NCBI RefSeq assembly: GCF_017876535.1
Contig: NZ_JAGIOF010000001.1
Location: 3,596,001 to 3,660,000 of the forward strand
Length of the DNA: 64,000 nt
Reading direction: 5' to 3'
DNA from: Paeniglutamicibacter kerguelensis
GTDB lineage: Bacteria; Actinomycetota; Actinomycetes; Actinomycetales; Micrococcaceae
The stretch's first letter is position 1; each line of letters opens with the position of its first letter. This document shows positions 7,955 to 16,261 of the stretch, piece by piece. Both the position numbers and the translations under genes were made by a program. The notes beneath the pieces were generated by a model, which saw only the letters and a list, made by a program, of their open reading frames with translations, did not search any database and was not told the origin of the DNA.

Positions 7955-9193
7955 GTGCACATCCTCATCATCGGAGCAGGCGGAGTCGGCGCGGCAGCCG
8001 CCCGCATCGCCAAGCGTCGCGACTTCTTCACCACCTGCCTGATCGCCGACTACGATCCGACCCGTCCCGAGAAGCTCATCGCGGAACTGGCGGATCCCCG
8101 TTTCAAGGCAGCACAGGTCGACGCCTCCGACGCCGCCGCGGTCGAGGCGCTGGTGCGCGAGCACGGCATCACCCACACGCTGAACGCCGTGGACCCGCGC
8201 TTCGTGATGCCGATCTTCACCGGCGTCACCCACGCGGGCGCCACCTACCTGGACATGGCCATGTCCCTGTCCACCCCGCACCCGGAAACCCCGCACGAGC
8301 TCACCGGCGTGAAGCTGGGCGACGAGCAGTTCAAGGCGCACGAAGACCTGGAATCACGCGGCATTCTTGCCCTGTGCGGCATCGGCGTCGAGCCGGGCCT
8401 CTCCGATGTCTTTGCCCGCTACGCGGCAGACGAGCTGTTCAGCGAGATCGACGAACTCGGCGTGCGCGATGGCGCCAACCTGACCGTCGAGGGCTACGAC
8501 TTCGCCCCTTCTTTCTCCATCTGGACCACCATCGAGGAATGCCTGAACCCGCCGGTGATGTACGAGGCCGACCGCGGCTGGTTCACCACCGCCCCGTTCT
8601 CCGAGCCGGAGGTCTTCGATTTCCCGGAAGGGATCGGCGAGGTCAAATGCGTGAACGTCGAGCACGAGGAAGTGCTGCTGATGCCGCGCTGGATCGATGC
8701 CAAGAAGGTCAACTTCAAGTACGGGCTGGGCGAGGAGTTCATCTCCGTGCTCAAGACCCTGCACATGCTCGGCCTTGATTCCACCAAGCCGGTCAACGTC
8801 AAGGGCCAGATGGTTTCCCCGCGCGACGTCGTCGCCGCGGCGCTTCCGGACCCGGCACAGCTGGGCCACCTGATGAAGGGCAAGACCTGCGCCGGCCTGC
8901 TGGTCACCGGCAAGGGCAAGGACGGGGCTCCCAAGCGCGTCTACCTGTACCACGTGGCCGACAACGAGGAGACGATGGCCCGCGACAACTCGCAGGCAGT
9001 GGTCTGGCAGACCGCGTTGAACCCGGTCATCGCCTTGGAACTGCTGGCGACCGGCGTGTGGAGCAGCGCGGGCGTGCTGGGCCCGGAGGCCTTCGACGCC
9101 AAGCCGTTCCTCGACCTGCTCGGCTCCGAGGCCCCGGCCGGCTACGGTTCCCCGTGGCACATCCAGGATCGGACCCACGAACTGGGCGAATAA
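7955..9193 (+). CDS. Saccharopine dehydrogenase-like NAD(P)-binding oxidoreductase
   Basis: 412 residues from GTG at 7955. That start was chosen because AGGAAAGG lies 8 bases upstream and the Rossmann fold begins at once (VHILIIGAGGVGAAAARIAK). The frame is open further upstream, but that part would overlap the permease. The family includes saccharopine dehydrogenase, Lys9-like enzymes and carboxynorspermidine synthase, which make or break a C-N bond between an amino acid/amine and an oxo-acid using NAD(P)H. The central part (GVEPGLSDVFARYAADELF) is characteristic. Behind an amino-acid/polyamine permease, a catabolic role is likely. A terminator follows at 9209. Confidence 0.82.
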   Translation: MHILIIGAGGVGAAAARIAKRRDFFTTCLIADYDPTRPEKLIAELADPRFKAAQVDASDAAAVEALVREHGITHTLNAVDPRFVMPIFTGVTHAGATYLDMAMSLSTPHPETPHELTGVKLGDEQFKAHEDLESRGILALCGIGVEPGLSDVFARYAADELFSEIDELGVRDGANLTVEGYDFAPSFSIWTTIEECLNPPVMYEADRGWFTTAPFSEPEVFDFPEGIGEVKCVNVEHEEVLLMPRWIDAKKVNFKYGLGEEFISVLKTLHMLGLDSTKPVNVKGQMVSPRDVVAAALPDPAQLGHLMKGKTCAGLLVTGKGKDGAPKRVYLYHVADNEETMARDNSQAVVWQTALNPVIALELLATGVWSSAGVLGPEAFDAKPFLDLLGSEAPAGYGSPWHIQDRTHELGE

Positions 9194-9208
9194 GTCATAA
9201 CATGCAAC

Positions 9209-9240
9209 GGAGGTCCCGGCTATTTTGGCCGGGGCCTCCC
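9209..9240 (+). terminator. Hairpin terminator after the saccharopine dehydrogenase-like gene
   Basis: GGAGGTCCCGGC at 9209-9220 pairs with GCCGGGGCCTCC at 9228-9239 (one G-U pair), with a TATTTTG loop. Confidence 0.7.
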
Positions 9241-9442
9241 TGCGTATTGCGGGTACTTGTACGGCGGCCAGCTTCCCACCGCGCCGAGCGTCCGGCCAGA
9301 CATGTTCGTCAACGCCGGTCATGGAAACACCTCCGAACCAGACCTGATCGGCGGTGCCATATATGTCGCACCACCCCGTCGCGGCACGGGCAGCCCGTCG
9401 AGTACCATGGCAAAAGATCACTTCGATGGAGGAGTGCACACC

Positions 9443-9943
9443 ATGTCACACCCTGCCTACCCGCCCGGGAACCCCGGCTCTTCCACTCCCCAAGACCCCC
9501 TGGACCTGCCCCGCTATGGCGCCGGCTTCGGTGAAGCCGTCAAGCGGTACTTCAAGAAGTATGCGACGTTCAGCGGTCGTGCCAGCCGCAGCGAGTACTG
9601 GTGGATAGCGGTACTAAACGCCCTGGTCGGGATCGTCGCAGTAGCCGCCATGATCATGGGTGGCGCATTCAACTTCGAGCCCAACTCCGCCGGGATGCCC
9701 CCGGGCGCCATTCCCGGGGTGTTGCTATTGACACTCTACGGTCTTGCCACCATCATCCCCGGCTTGGCGCTGATGGTGCGCCGCCTCCACGACGGCAACT
9801 TCAGCGGCTGGCTGGTCCTGCTCCCCTTGGCGCCGCTCTTCGGGTCGCTGGCCATCCTGATCCTTGCGCTGATGCCGTCCAATCCGGCAGGCGCACGCTT
9901 CGACAAGGGTCAGGCCCGGCCAACGGGTCAGCCAACGCCGTAG
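9443..9943 (+). CDS. DUF805 inner-membrane protein
   Basis: 166 residues from ATG at 9443, supported by a GGAGGAG ribosome-binding site at 9428-9434; longer in-frame starts lack one. After a Pro-rich hydrophilic N-terminus comes the DUF805 hallmark: an amphipathic segment with RYFKKYATFSGRASRSEYWW (about residues 32-51), three or four hydrophobic spans, and the conserved ALMVRRLHDGNFSGW before the last span. DUF805 proteins are small integral membrane proteins of unknown function. The gene stands alone between two hairpins. Confidence 0.9.
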   Translation: MSHPAYPPGNPGSSTPQDPLDLPRYGAGFGEAVKRYFKKYATFSGRASRSEYWWIAVLNALVGIVAVAAMIMGGAFNFEPNSAGMPPGAIPGVLLLTLYGLATIIPGLALMVRRLHDGNFSGWLVLLPLAPLFGSLAILILALMPSNPAGARFDKGQARPTGQPTP

Positions 9944-9961
9944 CCGCGAACCCTTTCGGAG

Positions 9962-10002
9962 GCAGCGCCCCTGCAACCGGAACCCGGTTGCATGGGCGCT
10001 GC
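9962..10002. terminator. Long hairpin after the DUF805 gene
   Basis: GCAGCGCCC and TGCAACCGG on the left pair with CCGGTTGCA and GGGCGCTGC on the right around a short loop, with one bulge. There is no T run, so termination is likely but not certain. Confidence 0.5.
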
Positions 10003-10129
10003 TCGTTGAGCGGCACCCCTGCCCGACCGCTGCACGGCCGGGGGCGTCGGGCAAAACGGCAGGCCCTCGCTCCTGGCTTCGACCTTCCGCATCCAGGCTG
10101 CAACGCACCGGTGGCACCAAGGACATTAA

Positions 10130-10151
10130 GTAGGTAGACTGGTCTACCTAC
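10130..10151. promoter_or_regulatory. Perfect 22-bp TetR operator
   Basis: The core TAGGTAGACTGGTCTACCTA at 10131-10150 is a perfect palindrome and one more pair (G at 10130, C at 10151) extends it to 22 bp. It ends 16 bp before the TetR start, so autorepression of the TetR-EamA pair is expected. Confidence 0.8.
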
Positions 10152-10167
10152 CGAGAATTGGAATGTG

Positions 10168-10764
10168 ATGGGTGAAATTGTGGGCCGGCAGCGTCCGGCA
10201 AGGAATCGACTGCTGAAGGCCGCGGCGGACTTGTTCTACGCGCACGGGATTGCGGCAACCGGCATCGATGCGATCACCGAGCAGGCGGGCGTGGCTCGGA
10301 AGAGCCTGTACAACAACTTCGCGTCCAAGGACGAGCTGGTGCTCACCTATCTCACCGAACGGCACCAGGAATGGCTGGGGCTGCACAGGCTGCGCACCGC
10401 CGAGGCGCGGACTGCCCGCGAGAGGGTGCTGGCGGTGTTCGATGCCTACATCGACCACGCCGAAGCCGCCTACTCCCACGGGTTCCGCGGGTGCGGGCTG
10501 CTCAACGCGGCGGCCGAGCTGCCTGTGGGCGCGCCCGGGCGGGCGGCGGTGCGGGCACACAAGGAAGAGGTCGAGTCGATCCTGGCCGCCGGGCTGACCG
10601 AGGCCCTCGACGCCGATTTGGCTGCAGACCTCGCCGAGGAACTGTCATTCCTGCTCGAAGGCGCCGTGGCCCGAGCAGGACTGGAAGGAACATCCGACCG
10701 CCTGGTTCGCGCCCGGACCATCGCCGCCGCACTGGTGGATGCAGAGTTGGTGGACGCGGCATGA
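10168..10764 (+). CDS. TetR/AcrR-family regulator of the adjacent EamA transporter
   Basis: 198 residues from ATG at 10168 (a GTG at 10165 is also possible). The N-terminal TetR domain is clear: RNRLLKAAADLFYAHGIAAT, then ITEQAGVARKSLYNNFASKDELVL. The C-terminal domain carries HGFRGCGLLNAAAELP, common in the branch next to drug or amine exporters. A perfect 22-bp palindrome lies in its promoter, and its stop codon overlaps the EamA start (ATGA), so the two are translationally coupled. It probably represses itself and the transporter. Confidence 0.9.
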   Translation: MGEIVGRQRPARNRLLKAAADLFYAHGIAATGIDAITEQAGVARKSLYNNFASKDELVLTYLTERHQEWLGLHRLRTAEARTARERVLAVFDAYIDHAEAAYSHGFRGCGLLNAAAELPVGAPGRAAVRAHKEEVESILAAGLTEALDADLAADLAEELSFLLEGAVARAGLEGTSDRLVRARTIAAALVDAELVDAA

Positions 10765-11729
10765 ACCGCGGAAGGATGCTCGCCATCGGGGCGATCACCA
10801 TCACCTCGATCCTGTGGGGCACCACGGGAACCGCGGCCACTTTCGCGCCCGATGCAGGCCCGCTGGCGATCGGGGCCGCGGCACTGGGGATCGGCGGCAT
10901 CCTGCAGGCCCTCATCGCGATTCCCGCACTGCGGGCACAGCGCGGTCGACTGCGTGCCAACCTGCCTCTGGTCGCCGTGGGCGCCGTGGCGGTGGCGATC
11001 TACCCGCTGGCGTTTTACAGCTCGATGCACCTGGCCGGGGTGGCGCTCGGCACCGTTGTGTCCCTGGCCTCGGCCCCGTTGGCTTCCGGGGTGCTGGAAT
11101 GGTTCGTGCAACGAACCCCGCTCGGCCGGTGGTGGATGGTTGCCGCCGGGCTCGGCATCATCGGCAGCCTGCTGCTGTGCCTGTCCAAGATGGCCGACGG
11201 ACCCGGTGGCGCCGGAAACACCCTCGCCGGCATGGCACTGGGACTTGTTGCCGGTGCCACTTATGCCTGCTATTCATGGTGCGCCCGACGCCTCATGGAT
11301 CGAGGCGTCGGGCGCTCCGCCTCGATGGGTGCGGTGTTCGGGGTCGGTGGAATCCTGCTGCTGCCGGTGCTCGTGCTGACCGGCGCACCCTTGCTCGCCA
11401 GCACCCAGGCGTTCGCCGTGGCGGCCTACATGGCGCTGGTCCCGATGTTCCTGGGCTATGTGCTTTTCGGATACGGTCTGGCGCGTCTGGGAGCCAGCAC
11501 CGCAACCACCATCACCCTGAGCGAGCCGGCCGTCGCCGCGATCCTGGCCGTGGCCATCGTCGGGGAAACCCTCAGTCCTGCGGGTTGGAGCGGGCTGGCC
11601 ATCATCGGCGCGGCACTTGTCATCCTGGCCCTTGCGCCAGCCAACGCCGCAGCTTCAACCGATGACACGGCACCAACCAGCCCCACCCCAGCCCGCGACC
11701 TTCAACCGACTCCGGGGGCCAAGCCCTAA
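10761..11729 (+). CDS. EamA/DMT-family transporter
   Basis: 322 residues with ten predicted helices in two EamA repeats (about 1-140 and 155-290). The second ends in the usual GASTATTITLSEPAVAAILA and GETLSPAGWSGLAIIGAALV pattern. Drug/metabolite transporters of this type export amino acids or other small molecules. The first four bases overlap the TetR gene (ATGA), and the gene converges on the amine oxidase with overlapping stop codons at 11726-11729. The C-terminal 30 residues are a Thr/Pro-rich hydrophilic tail. Confidence 0.9.
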   Translation: MNRGRMLAIGAITITSILWGTTGTAATFAPDAGPLAIGAAALGIGGILQALIAIPALRAQRGRLRANLPLVAVGAVAVAIYPLAFYSSMHLAGVALGTVVSLASAPLASGVLEWFVQRTPLGRWWMVAAGLGIIGSLLLCLSKMADGPGGAGNTLAGMALGLVAGATYACYSWCARRLMDRGVGRSASMGAVFGVGGILLLPVLVLTGAPLLASTQAFAVAAYMALVPMFLGYVLFGYGLARLGASTATTITLSEPAVAAILAVAIVGETLSPAGWSGLAIIGAALVILALAPANAAASTDDTAPTSPTPARDLQPTPGAKP

Positions 11730-13159
11730 CGCAGTGCGTCCAGCGCCAGCGTTGCGGCCTTGGTTCCCGAATCACGCGAACTGTGGATGGTGCTGGTGGT
11801 CATGCCCGCCCAGAACAGCACCCCGCCGACCGGATCACTCAGGCCGCTGCGCCGCGAGAACGGCCCGGGGTAGGCGCCCAACGCAAACCTGTCCTTGGAC
11901 CAGTCGTAGGTCGTGGCTCCCACATGCTTCAGCCCCGGGTCCCCCGCAAACTTCCGGACGGTCTCAAGCCCGGCCTGGTGCCGTTCGGCCACCGTAAGGT
12001 CAAGCAGCTCCTGCGCCTTCCCTCCGGTCATCCAGGTGACGATGAGCTGCCCCTTGTATCCCGGGGTGCCGAGCGAGGCGTCCCACAGGGTCGGCGGGTT
12101 CTCGGAGAACAACGCGGCGACGTCCCAGCGGCGCGGGAGCGTCGGGTCCGCGGGCACGACGGGTTCGGCGAATTCAAGGATTCCCTTGAACACCGGCAGG
12201 TAGCTGATCTCATCGATGGCCGTGCGGCGCGCGTCGGGCAGTGGCGGGTCAAACTTGATGGCGCCGGATTTCAGCACGCCACCGGGCACCGCCATGACCA
12301 CCACGCGGGACTTGAACGAACCGTTGTTGGTGTGCACGTCGACGCGGTTCTTGCGGTACTCGATGGTGTGGACAACGCTGGAGTGGCGGATTTCCACGCC
12401 GCGCACCAGCGGCCTGAGGACCTGGTCGTATCCGCCGATGACCCGGTAGTCGCCGTACTCCTCCGGCGGCATTTCACCCGAGTACTGCTGCATCTCCAAG
12501 ACAAACTCGAGCTCGCCGGCGACCCGGGTGGCGGGCAGGACGTCGAACTGTTCGGAATCCCCCTCGATGACCCAGAAATAGATCGGGTAGTTCGAGCGCG
12601 GAATCCCGATCCTTGCCAGCCAGGTTTCGGCAGACTCCCCGACCATCGGTCGAGGTATCTCGCCGGGGAATGACGGCGCGCCCTGCGGGAAGTGGAAGGT
12701 GTCAAAGTCCTTGGCGCTGTTCCAAACACTGTCGCCCGTGTTGATCTTGGCGAACTTGTCCTCCCAGCGATGCGTCTTCAGGTTCTGCTGGCGGATCAAG
12801 TCCCAGGTGGAAACGTTGTGGCCGTGCACCAGCTCGCCGCCGCGCTCGTGTGGAATGCTCAGCGAGGTGCGGTCGGTCCACATGCGGCCGCCGATCCGGT
12901 CCCTGGCTTCGATGACAAGGACCTGCTTGCCTGCGTCCGAGAGCTTGCGGGCAGCTCCGAGCCCCGCGGCACCGGCGCCGATGACGATGGCGTCCCACAT
13001 GCGGTTCAGCGATCCCAGGCCGTTTCCCCGGCTCTCGCCGGGGCTTGCCCCGGCCGTCAACAACAGGCCCGCGGCGGCAGCCGCGCCGGCTCCGAGCACT
13101 GTACGTCTGGAGACGCTTCCTTCGTGGCGGTTCGCCTGCCGGTGATCTTCGGGCTGCAT
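11726..13159 (-). CDS. Tat-exported flavin monoamine oxidase (copy 1)
   Basis: 477 residues. A twin-arginine signal (SVSRRTVLGAGAAAAAGLLL, about residues 15-34) implies folded export with FAD bound. The FAD dinucleotide fold follows (WDAIVIGAGAAGLGAARKLS, then VIEARDRIGGRMWTDR). The C-terminal FAD-contact region reads DPVGGVLFWAGMTTSTIHSS, differing from the usual FAGEATS. The family oxidatively deaminates amines or amino acids to aldehydes or oxo-acids, ammonia and hydrogen peroxide. AAAGGAAG precedes the ATG. It is a close paralogue of the gene at 13388 and shares promoter layout and operator with it, so the pair arose by tandem duplication and is co-regulated. Substrate unknown. Confidence 0.9.
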   Translation of the reverse strand: MQPEDHRQANRHEGSVSRRTVLGAGAAAAAGLLLTAGASPGESRGNGLGSLNRMWDAIVIGAGAAGLGAARKLSDAGKQVLVIEARDRIGGRMWTDRTSLSIPHERGGELVHGHNVSTWDLIRQQNLKTHRWEDKFAKINTGDSVWNSAKDFDTFHFPQGAPSFPGEIPRPMVGESAETWLARIGIPRSNYPIYFWVIEGDSEQFDVLPATRVAGELEFVLEMQQYSGEMPPEEYGDYRVIGGYDQVLRPLVRGVEIRHSSVVHTIEYRKNRVDVHTNNGSFKSRVVVMAVPGGVLKSGAIKFDPPLPDARRTAIDEISYLPVFKGILEFAEPVVPADPTLPRRWDVAALFSENPPTLWDASLGTPGYKGQLIVTWMTGGKAQELLDLTVAERHQAGLETVRKFAGDPGLKHVGATTYDWSKDRFALGAYPGPFSRRSGLSDPVGGVLFWAGMTTSTIHSSRDSGTKAATLALDALR

Positions 13160-13249
13160 TGAGCTTCCTTTCGTTGTCCGCTACGCGGCGGGGTTTCAAA
13201 GTGCCACGCTGATCGACCAACACCCGCGGGCCAGTGTGCACTGGGTCAC

Positions 13250-13300
13250 ACACTAACAATCGTCAACATAGTTGTCCATGATGTTGACAATGGTGTTGAT
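13250..13300 (-). promoter_or_regulatory. Promoter and nested operator of amine oxidase copy 1
   Basis: Read on the minus strand: -35 TGGACA (13278-13273), 17-bp spacer, -10 TAGTGT (13255-13250). The -35 lies inside a core inverted repeat TGTCCA-N5-TTGACA (13273-13289, centre 13281). Outer half sites GTCAAC (13262-13267) and GTTGAT (13295-13300) are each 16.5 bp from that centre. The same layout recurs at 14902, 26973, 41947 and 44902. Confidence 0.75.
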
Positions 13301-13330
13301 TAAAGCTCGGGCGCGGCTTCATCCACACGC

Positions 13331-13376
13331 AAAAAACCCGCGTTGGTCGCTGCGCCATGCAGCAACCAACGCGGGC
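13331..13376 (-). terminator. Terminator of amine oxidase copy 2
   Basis: On the minus strand CCCGCGTTGGTTGCTGC pairs with GCAGCGACCAACGCGGG (one mismatch) around a 5-base loop, followed by TTTTTT. It separates the two oxidase genes into independent units. Confidence 0.9.
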
Positions 13377-13387
13377 TTCGCCCGCAA

Positions 13388-14812
13388 CTAGGCCCGGCGC
13401 AGGGCGGCCAACGCCAAGCCAGCGGCCACCGTTCCCGAATCGCGCGATTCGTGGATCGTGCTGGTGGTCATGCCGGCCCAGAACAGCACCCCGCCGACCG
13501 GATCACTCAGGCCCTCGCGCCGCGAGAACGGGCCGGGATAGGCGCCCAATGCAAACCTGTCCTTGGACCAGTCGTACGTTGTGGCCCCCACGTGCTGCAA
13601 ACCCGGGTCGCCGGCCAGCTTGCGGACGGTTTCAAGCCCCGCCTGGTGCCGTTCGGCCACCGGCAGGTCAAGCAACTCCTGGGCCTTCCCGCCGGTCATC
13701 CAGGTGACGATGAGCTGTCCCCCGAATCCGGGCGTGCCGCGCGAGGCATCCCACAGGGTCGGCGGGTTCTCCGAGAACAGCGCGGTGACGTCCCAGCGGC
13801 GCGGGAGTGCGGCATCCGCCGGCACCACGGGCTCGGGGAACTCGAGGATCCCCTTGAACACCGAGAGGTAGCTGATCTCGTCGATGGCCGTGCGGCGCGC
13901 AGACGGCAGCGGCGGGTTGAAGGTGATCGCGCCGGATTTCAGCACGCCACCGGGCACCGCCATGACCACCACGCGGGACCTGAACGAACCGTTGTTGGTG
14001 TGGATGTTCACGCAATTGGCACTGTATTCGACGGTGTTCACCACGGTGGACTTGCGGATCGTGACATCGCGCATCAGCGGTTTGAGGATCTGGTCATAGC
14101 CGCCGATGACCCTGTAGTCGCCGTACTCCTCCGGCGGCATGGTGCCCGCGTACTGCTGCATGTCCAGCACGAACCCAAGTTCCTCCACGACCATGTCCGC
14201 GGGCATGACGTCGAACTGTTCGTAATCACCCTCCAGCACCCAGAAGTAGATCGGGTAGTTCGAACGCGGAATCCCGATCCGCGCCAACCACACCTCGGCG
14301 GTCTCCCCGGCCAGCGGCTGCGGAACACCCGCAGGGAACGACGGGGCGCCCTGCGGGAAGTGGAAGGTGTCATAGTTCTTGGCGCTGTTCCACACGCTGT
14401 CACCGGCATTGATCTTGGCGAACTTGTCTTCCCAGCGATGGGTTGTCAGGTTTTGCTGCCGAATCAGGTCCCAGGTGGAAACGTCATGACCATGCACCAT
14501 TTCCCCGCCGCGCTCATGCGGGATGCTCAGCGAGGTTCGGTCGGTCCACAGTCGGCCGCCGATCCGGTCCCTGGCCTCGAGCACCAGGACCCGCTTGCCG
14601 GCGGCGGCGATCTTTCTGGCCGCCCCGAGGCCCGCGGCCCCGGCGCCGACGACGATTGCGTCCCAGGTGTAGGTCGGCGCCGCAACTGCCGACCACGGGC
14701 TGGCCCCGGCCGTGAGCAACAGGCCGGCGGCGGCCGCACCGGCTCCAAGGATGGCCCGTCGGGAAACATTTCCCGTGGGCTTATCCTGAGGCCGAAGGTT
14801 TTCTGACTGCAT
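13388..14812 (-). CDS. Tat-exported flavin monoamine oxidase (copy 2)
   Basis: 474 residues, aligned end to end with copy 1 with most residues identical by eye. Tat signal: NVSRRAILGAGAAAAGLLLT. FAD fold: WDAIVVGAGAAGLGAARKIA. The same C-terminal DPVGGVLFWAGMTTSTIHES is present. Differences concentrate in the region after the signal peptide and around residues 185-230, near the presumed substrate side, so the two enzymes may prefer different amines. The ribosome-binding site AAAGGAAG is identical to copy 1. It has its own promoter and operator (14902-14952) and its own terminator (13331-13376). Reaction: FAD-dependent oxidative deamination with release of hydrogen peroxide; substrate unknown. 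Confidence 0.9.
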   Translation of the reverse strand: MQSENLRPQDKPTGNVSRRAILGAGAAAAGLLLTAGASPWSAVAAPTYTWDAIVVGAGAAGLGAARKIAAAGKRVLVLEARDRIGGRLWTDRTSLSIPHERGGEMVHGHDVSTWDLIRQQNLTTHRWEDKFAKINAGDSVWNSAKNYDTFHFPQGAPSFPAGVPQPLAGETAEVWLARIGIPRSNYPIYFWVLEGDYEQFDVMPADMVVEELGFVLDMQQYAGTMPPEEYGDYRVIGGYDQILKPLMRDVTIRKSTVVNTVEYSANCVNIHTNNGSFRSRVVVMAVPGGVLKSGAITFNPPLPSARRTAIDEISYLSVFKGILEFPEPVVPADAALPRRWDVTALFSENPPTLWDASRGTPGFGGQLIVTWMTGGKAQELLDLPVAERHQAGLETVRKLAGDPGLQHVGATTYDWSKDRFALGAYPGPFSRREGLSDPVGGVLFWAGMTTSTIHESRDSGTVAAGLALAALRRA

Positions 14813-14901
14813 AGAGCTTCCTTTCGTAGTCCGCGAGACCGCGGGGCTTCAAAGTGCCATGCCGTCCCCATGCCCCCACCGGCGATTGTGCACTGCGTCA
14901 C

Positions 14902-14952
14902 ACACTAACAATCGTCAACAGCGTTGTCTACGCAGTTGACAAGGGTGTTGTC
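14902..14952 (-). promoter_or_regulatory. Promoter and nested operator of amine oxidase copy 2
   Basis: Minus strand: -35 TAGACA (14930-14925), 17-bp spacer, -10 TAGTGT (14907-14902). Core repeat TGTCTA-N5-TTGACA spans 14925-14941 (centre 14933). Outer half sites GTCAAC at 14914-14919 and GTTGTC at 14947-14952 are 16.5 bp either side. This is the same geometry as at the other four sites. Confidence 0.75.
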
Positions 14953-15208
14953 GACGAAATTGACCGCCCGAGGCCGCGCCTTCCGCTCGCGCACCGGCAC
15001 CTGCAAACCCCCACTTCAAGGCCGGGGCCGGCGCAATCCCCCGGGCGGCGCCGCAGACTTGTCTGGCCAACTTCGCCCGAGCGCCGCCAGCTCGCCCGAC
15101 ATCCCGGCCGGTCGGCCATGCCCATGTCGCCGCACAACACTTCTGCCTCGCCATGCAGGTCAGTGGTTCAATGCACCTTCGAAACCCAACACCAGAAATG
15201 CAGGTTCA

Positions 15209-15230
15209 GTTCACCGGCAGTTCACGGATT
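15209..15230 (+). promoter_or_regulatory. PHO-box-like direct repeat upstream of phnD
   Basis: Two adjacent 11-base units start with GTTCAC: GTTCACCGGCA (15209-15219) and GTTCACGGATT (15220-15230). Streptomyces PhoP boxes are 11-base direct repeats of this GTTCACC type. It lies 93 bp before the phnD start. In the surrounding gap (14953-15322) I see no other gene or hairpin. Confidence 0.6.
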
Positions 15231-15322
15231 GAGTGGTTGGTGGTTGAACTTGGTGCATATCGTCGACACTCGGCACAGACTCCTGTGCACACAAGATGAT
15301 GACTTCCGAAGGAACCAGTACC

Positions 15323-16240
15323 GTGTCTACTCGCACCAAGATCTCGGCCCTCACCCTTGCTCTCCTCGCCAGCGTTTCCCTGGCGGCATGCTCGGCCGCT
15401 CCGGCCGGAAACGCACAAACCCCGGAGGCCGCAGCCGGCTTCGCCAAGGACGCCAGCACCCTGGTGTTCGGCGTGGTCCCGGACTCGGTTGACACCGAAA
15501 CCAACTACCAGCCGCTGATGGACTACCTGGCCAAGGAAACCGGCAAGACCGTCGAATACCACGAGTCCACCGACTACGCCGCGCTCATCGAGGCCTCCAT
15601 CGCCGGCAAGATCGATGTCGCATCCTTCTCCGGCTTCACGTACGTGACCGCCACCAACAACGGCGCCAAGCTCACCCCGGTCTCCTCGATCGTCACCTCG
15701 GAAGGCCAGGAGCCGGGTTACTTCTCCCAGGCCATCGTGCCGGCCGACAGCGACATCAAGACCATCGCCGACATGAAGGGCAAGAAGGTCTGCTTCGTGG
15801 ATCCGTCCTCGACCTCCGGCTACCTCTTCCCCTCCTACAACCTGGGCAAGGCCGGAATCAATGTCGACTCCGACATCGAGAAGGTCTTTGCCGGCAAGCA
15901 CGATGTTTCCGTGACAAAGGTCGGCGAGGGCAAGGAGTGCGAGGCAGGCTTCGCCGAGGACAGCGAGGTCGCAAAGAGCGACAAGGTCAAGGTCATCGAC
16001 CAGACCATGGTTCCGGGCGCACCGATCGTTGTCTCCAACAACCTGCCCGAGGAACTGCGCACCGAGGTTGCCGGGCTGATGAAGGAACTGACCATCGACG
16101 AGATCGCCGCCGCCGGCATCGCGGGTGCCGATTCCGAGGGCTTCAAGGCCGTCTTCTTCGAGACCAAGCCGGTGGACGACGCCTACTACAACACCATCCG
16201 CGACATCTGCAAGAGCACCAACGCCTCGCAGTGCCAGTAA
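15323..16240 (+). CDS. phnD: PhnD-type phosphonate/phosphate ABC transporter substrate-binding lipoprotein
   Basis: 305 residues from GTG at 15323, with GAAGGAA about 8 bases upstream; an ATG nine codons earlier is possible but less well placed. The lipobox LAAC puts the lipid-anchored Cys at residue 23. The mature part shows the PhnD/PtxB pattern: LVFGVVPDSVDTETNYQPLM near the start, then FVDPSSTSGYLFPSYNL in the ligand-binding cleft. It binds phosphonates, phosphite or similar anions and hands them to the PhnE permease. First gene of phnDCE, preceded by a PHO-box-like repeat, so phosphate-starvation control is likely. Confidence 0.88.
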   Translation: MSTRTKISALTLALLASVSLAACSAAPAGNAQTPEAAAGFAKDASTLVFGVVPDSVDTETNYQPLMDYLAKETGKTVEYHESTDYAALIEASIAGKIDVASFSGFTYVTATNNGAKLTPVSSIVTSEGQEPGYFSQAIVPADSDIKTIADMKGKKVCFVDPSSTSGYLFPSYNLGKAGINVDSDIEKVFAGKHDVSVTKVGEGKECEAGFAEDSEVAKSDKVKVIDQTMVPGAPIVVSNNLPEELRTEVAGLMKELTIDEIAAAGIAGADSEGFKAVFFETKPVDDAYYNTIRDICKSTNASQCQ

Positions 16241-16261
16241 GTACCAGGTAGATCGAAGGGG

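Noticed and set aside
6313..8034. Antisense open frame (573 codons) across the APC permease and dehydrogenase start
   Set aside because: Composition is Gly/Arg/Asp/His-rich without motifs; an artefact of GC-biased third positions.
13343..14806. Plus-strand open frame of 487 codons over amine oxidase copy 2
   Set aside because: Arg/His/Pro-rich shadow; the same shadow appears over copy 1 because the genes are paralogous.
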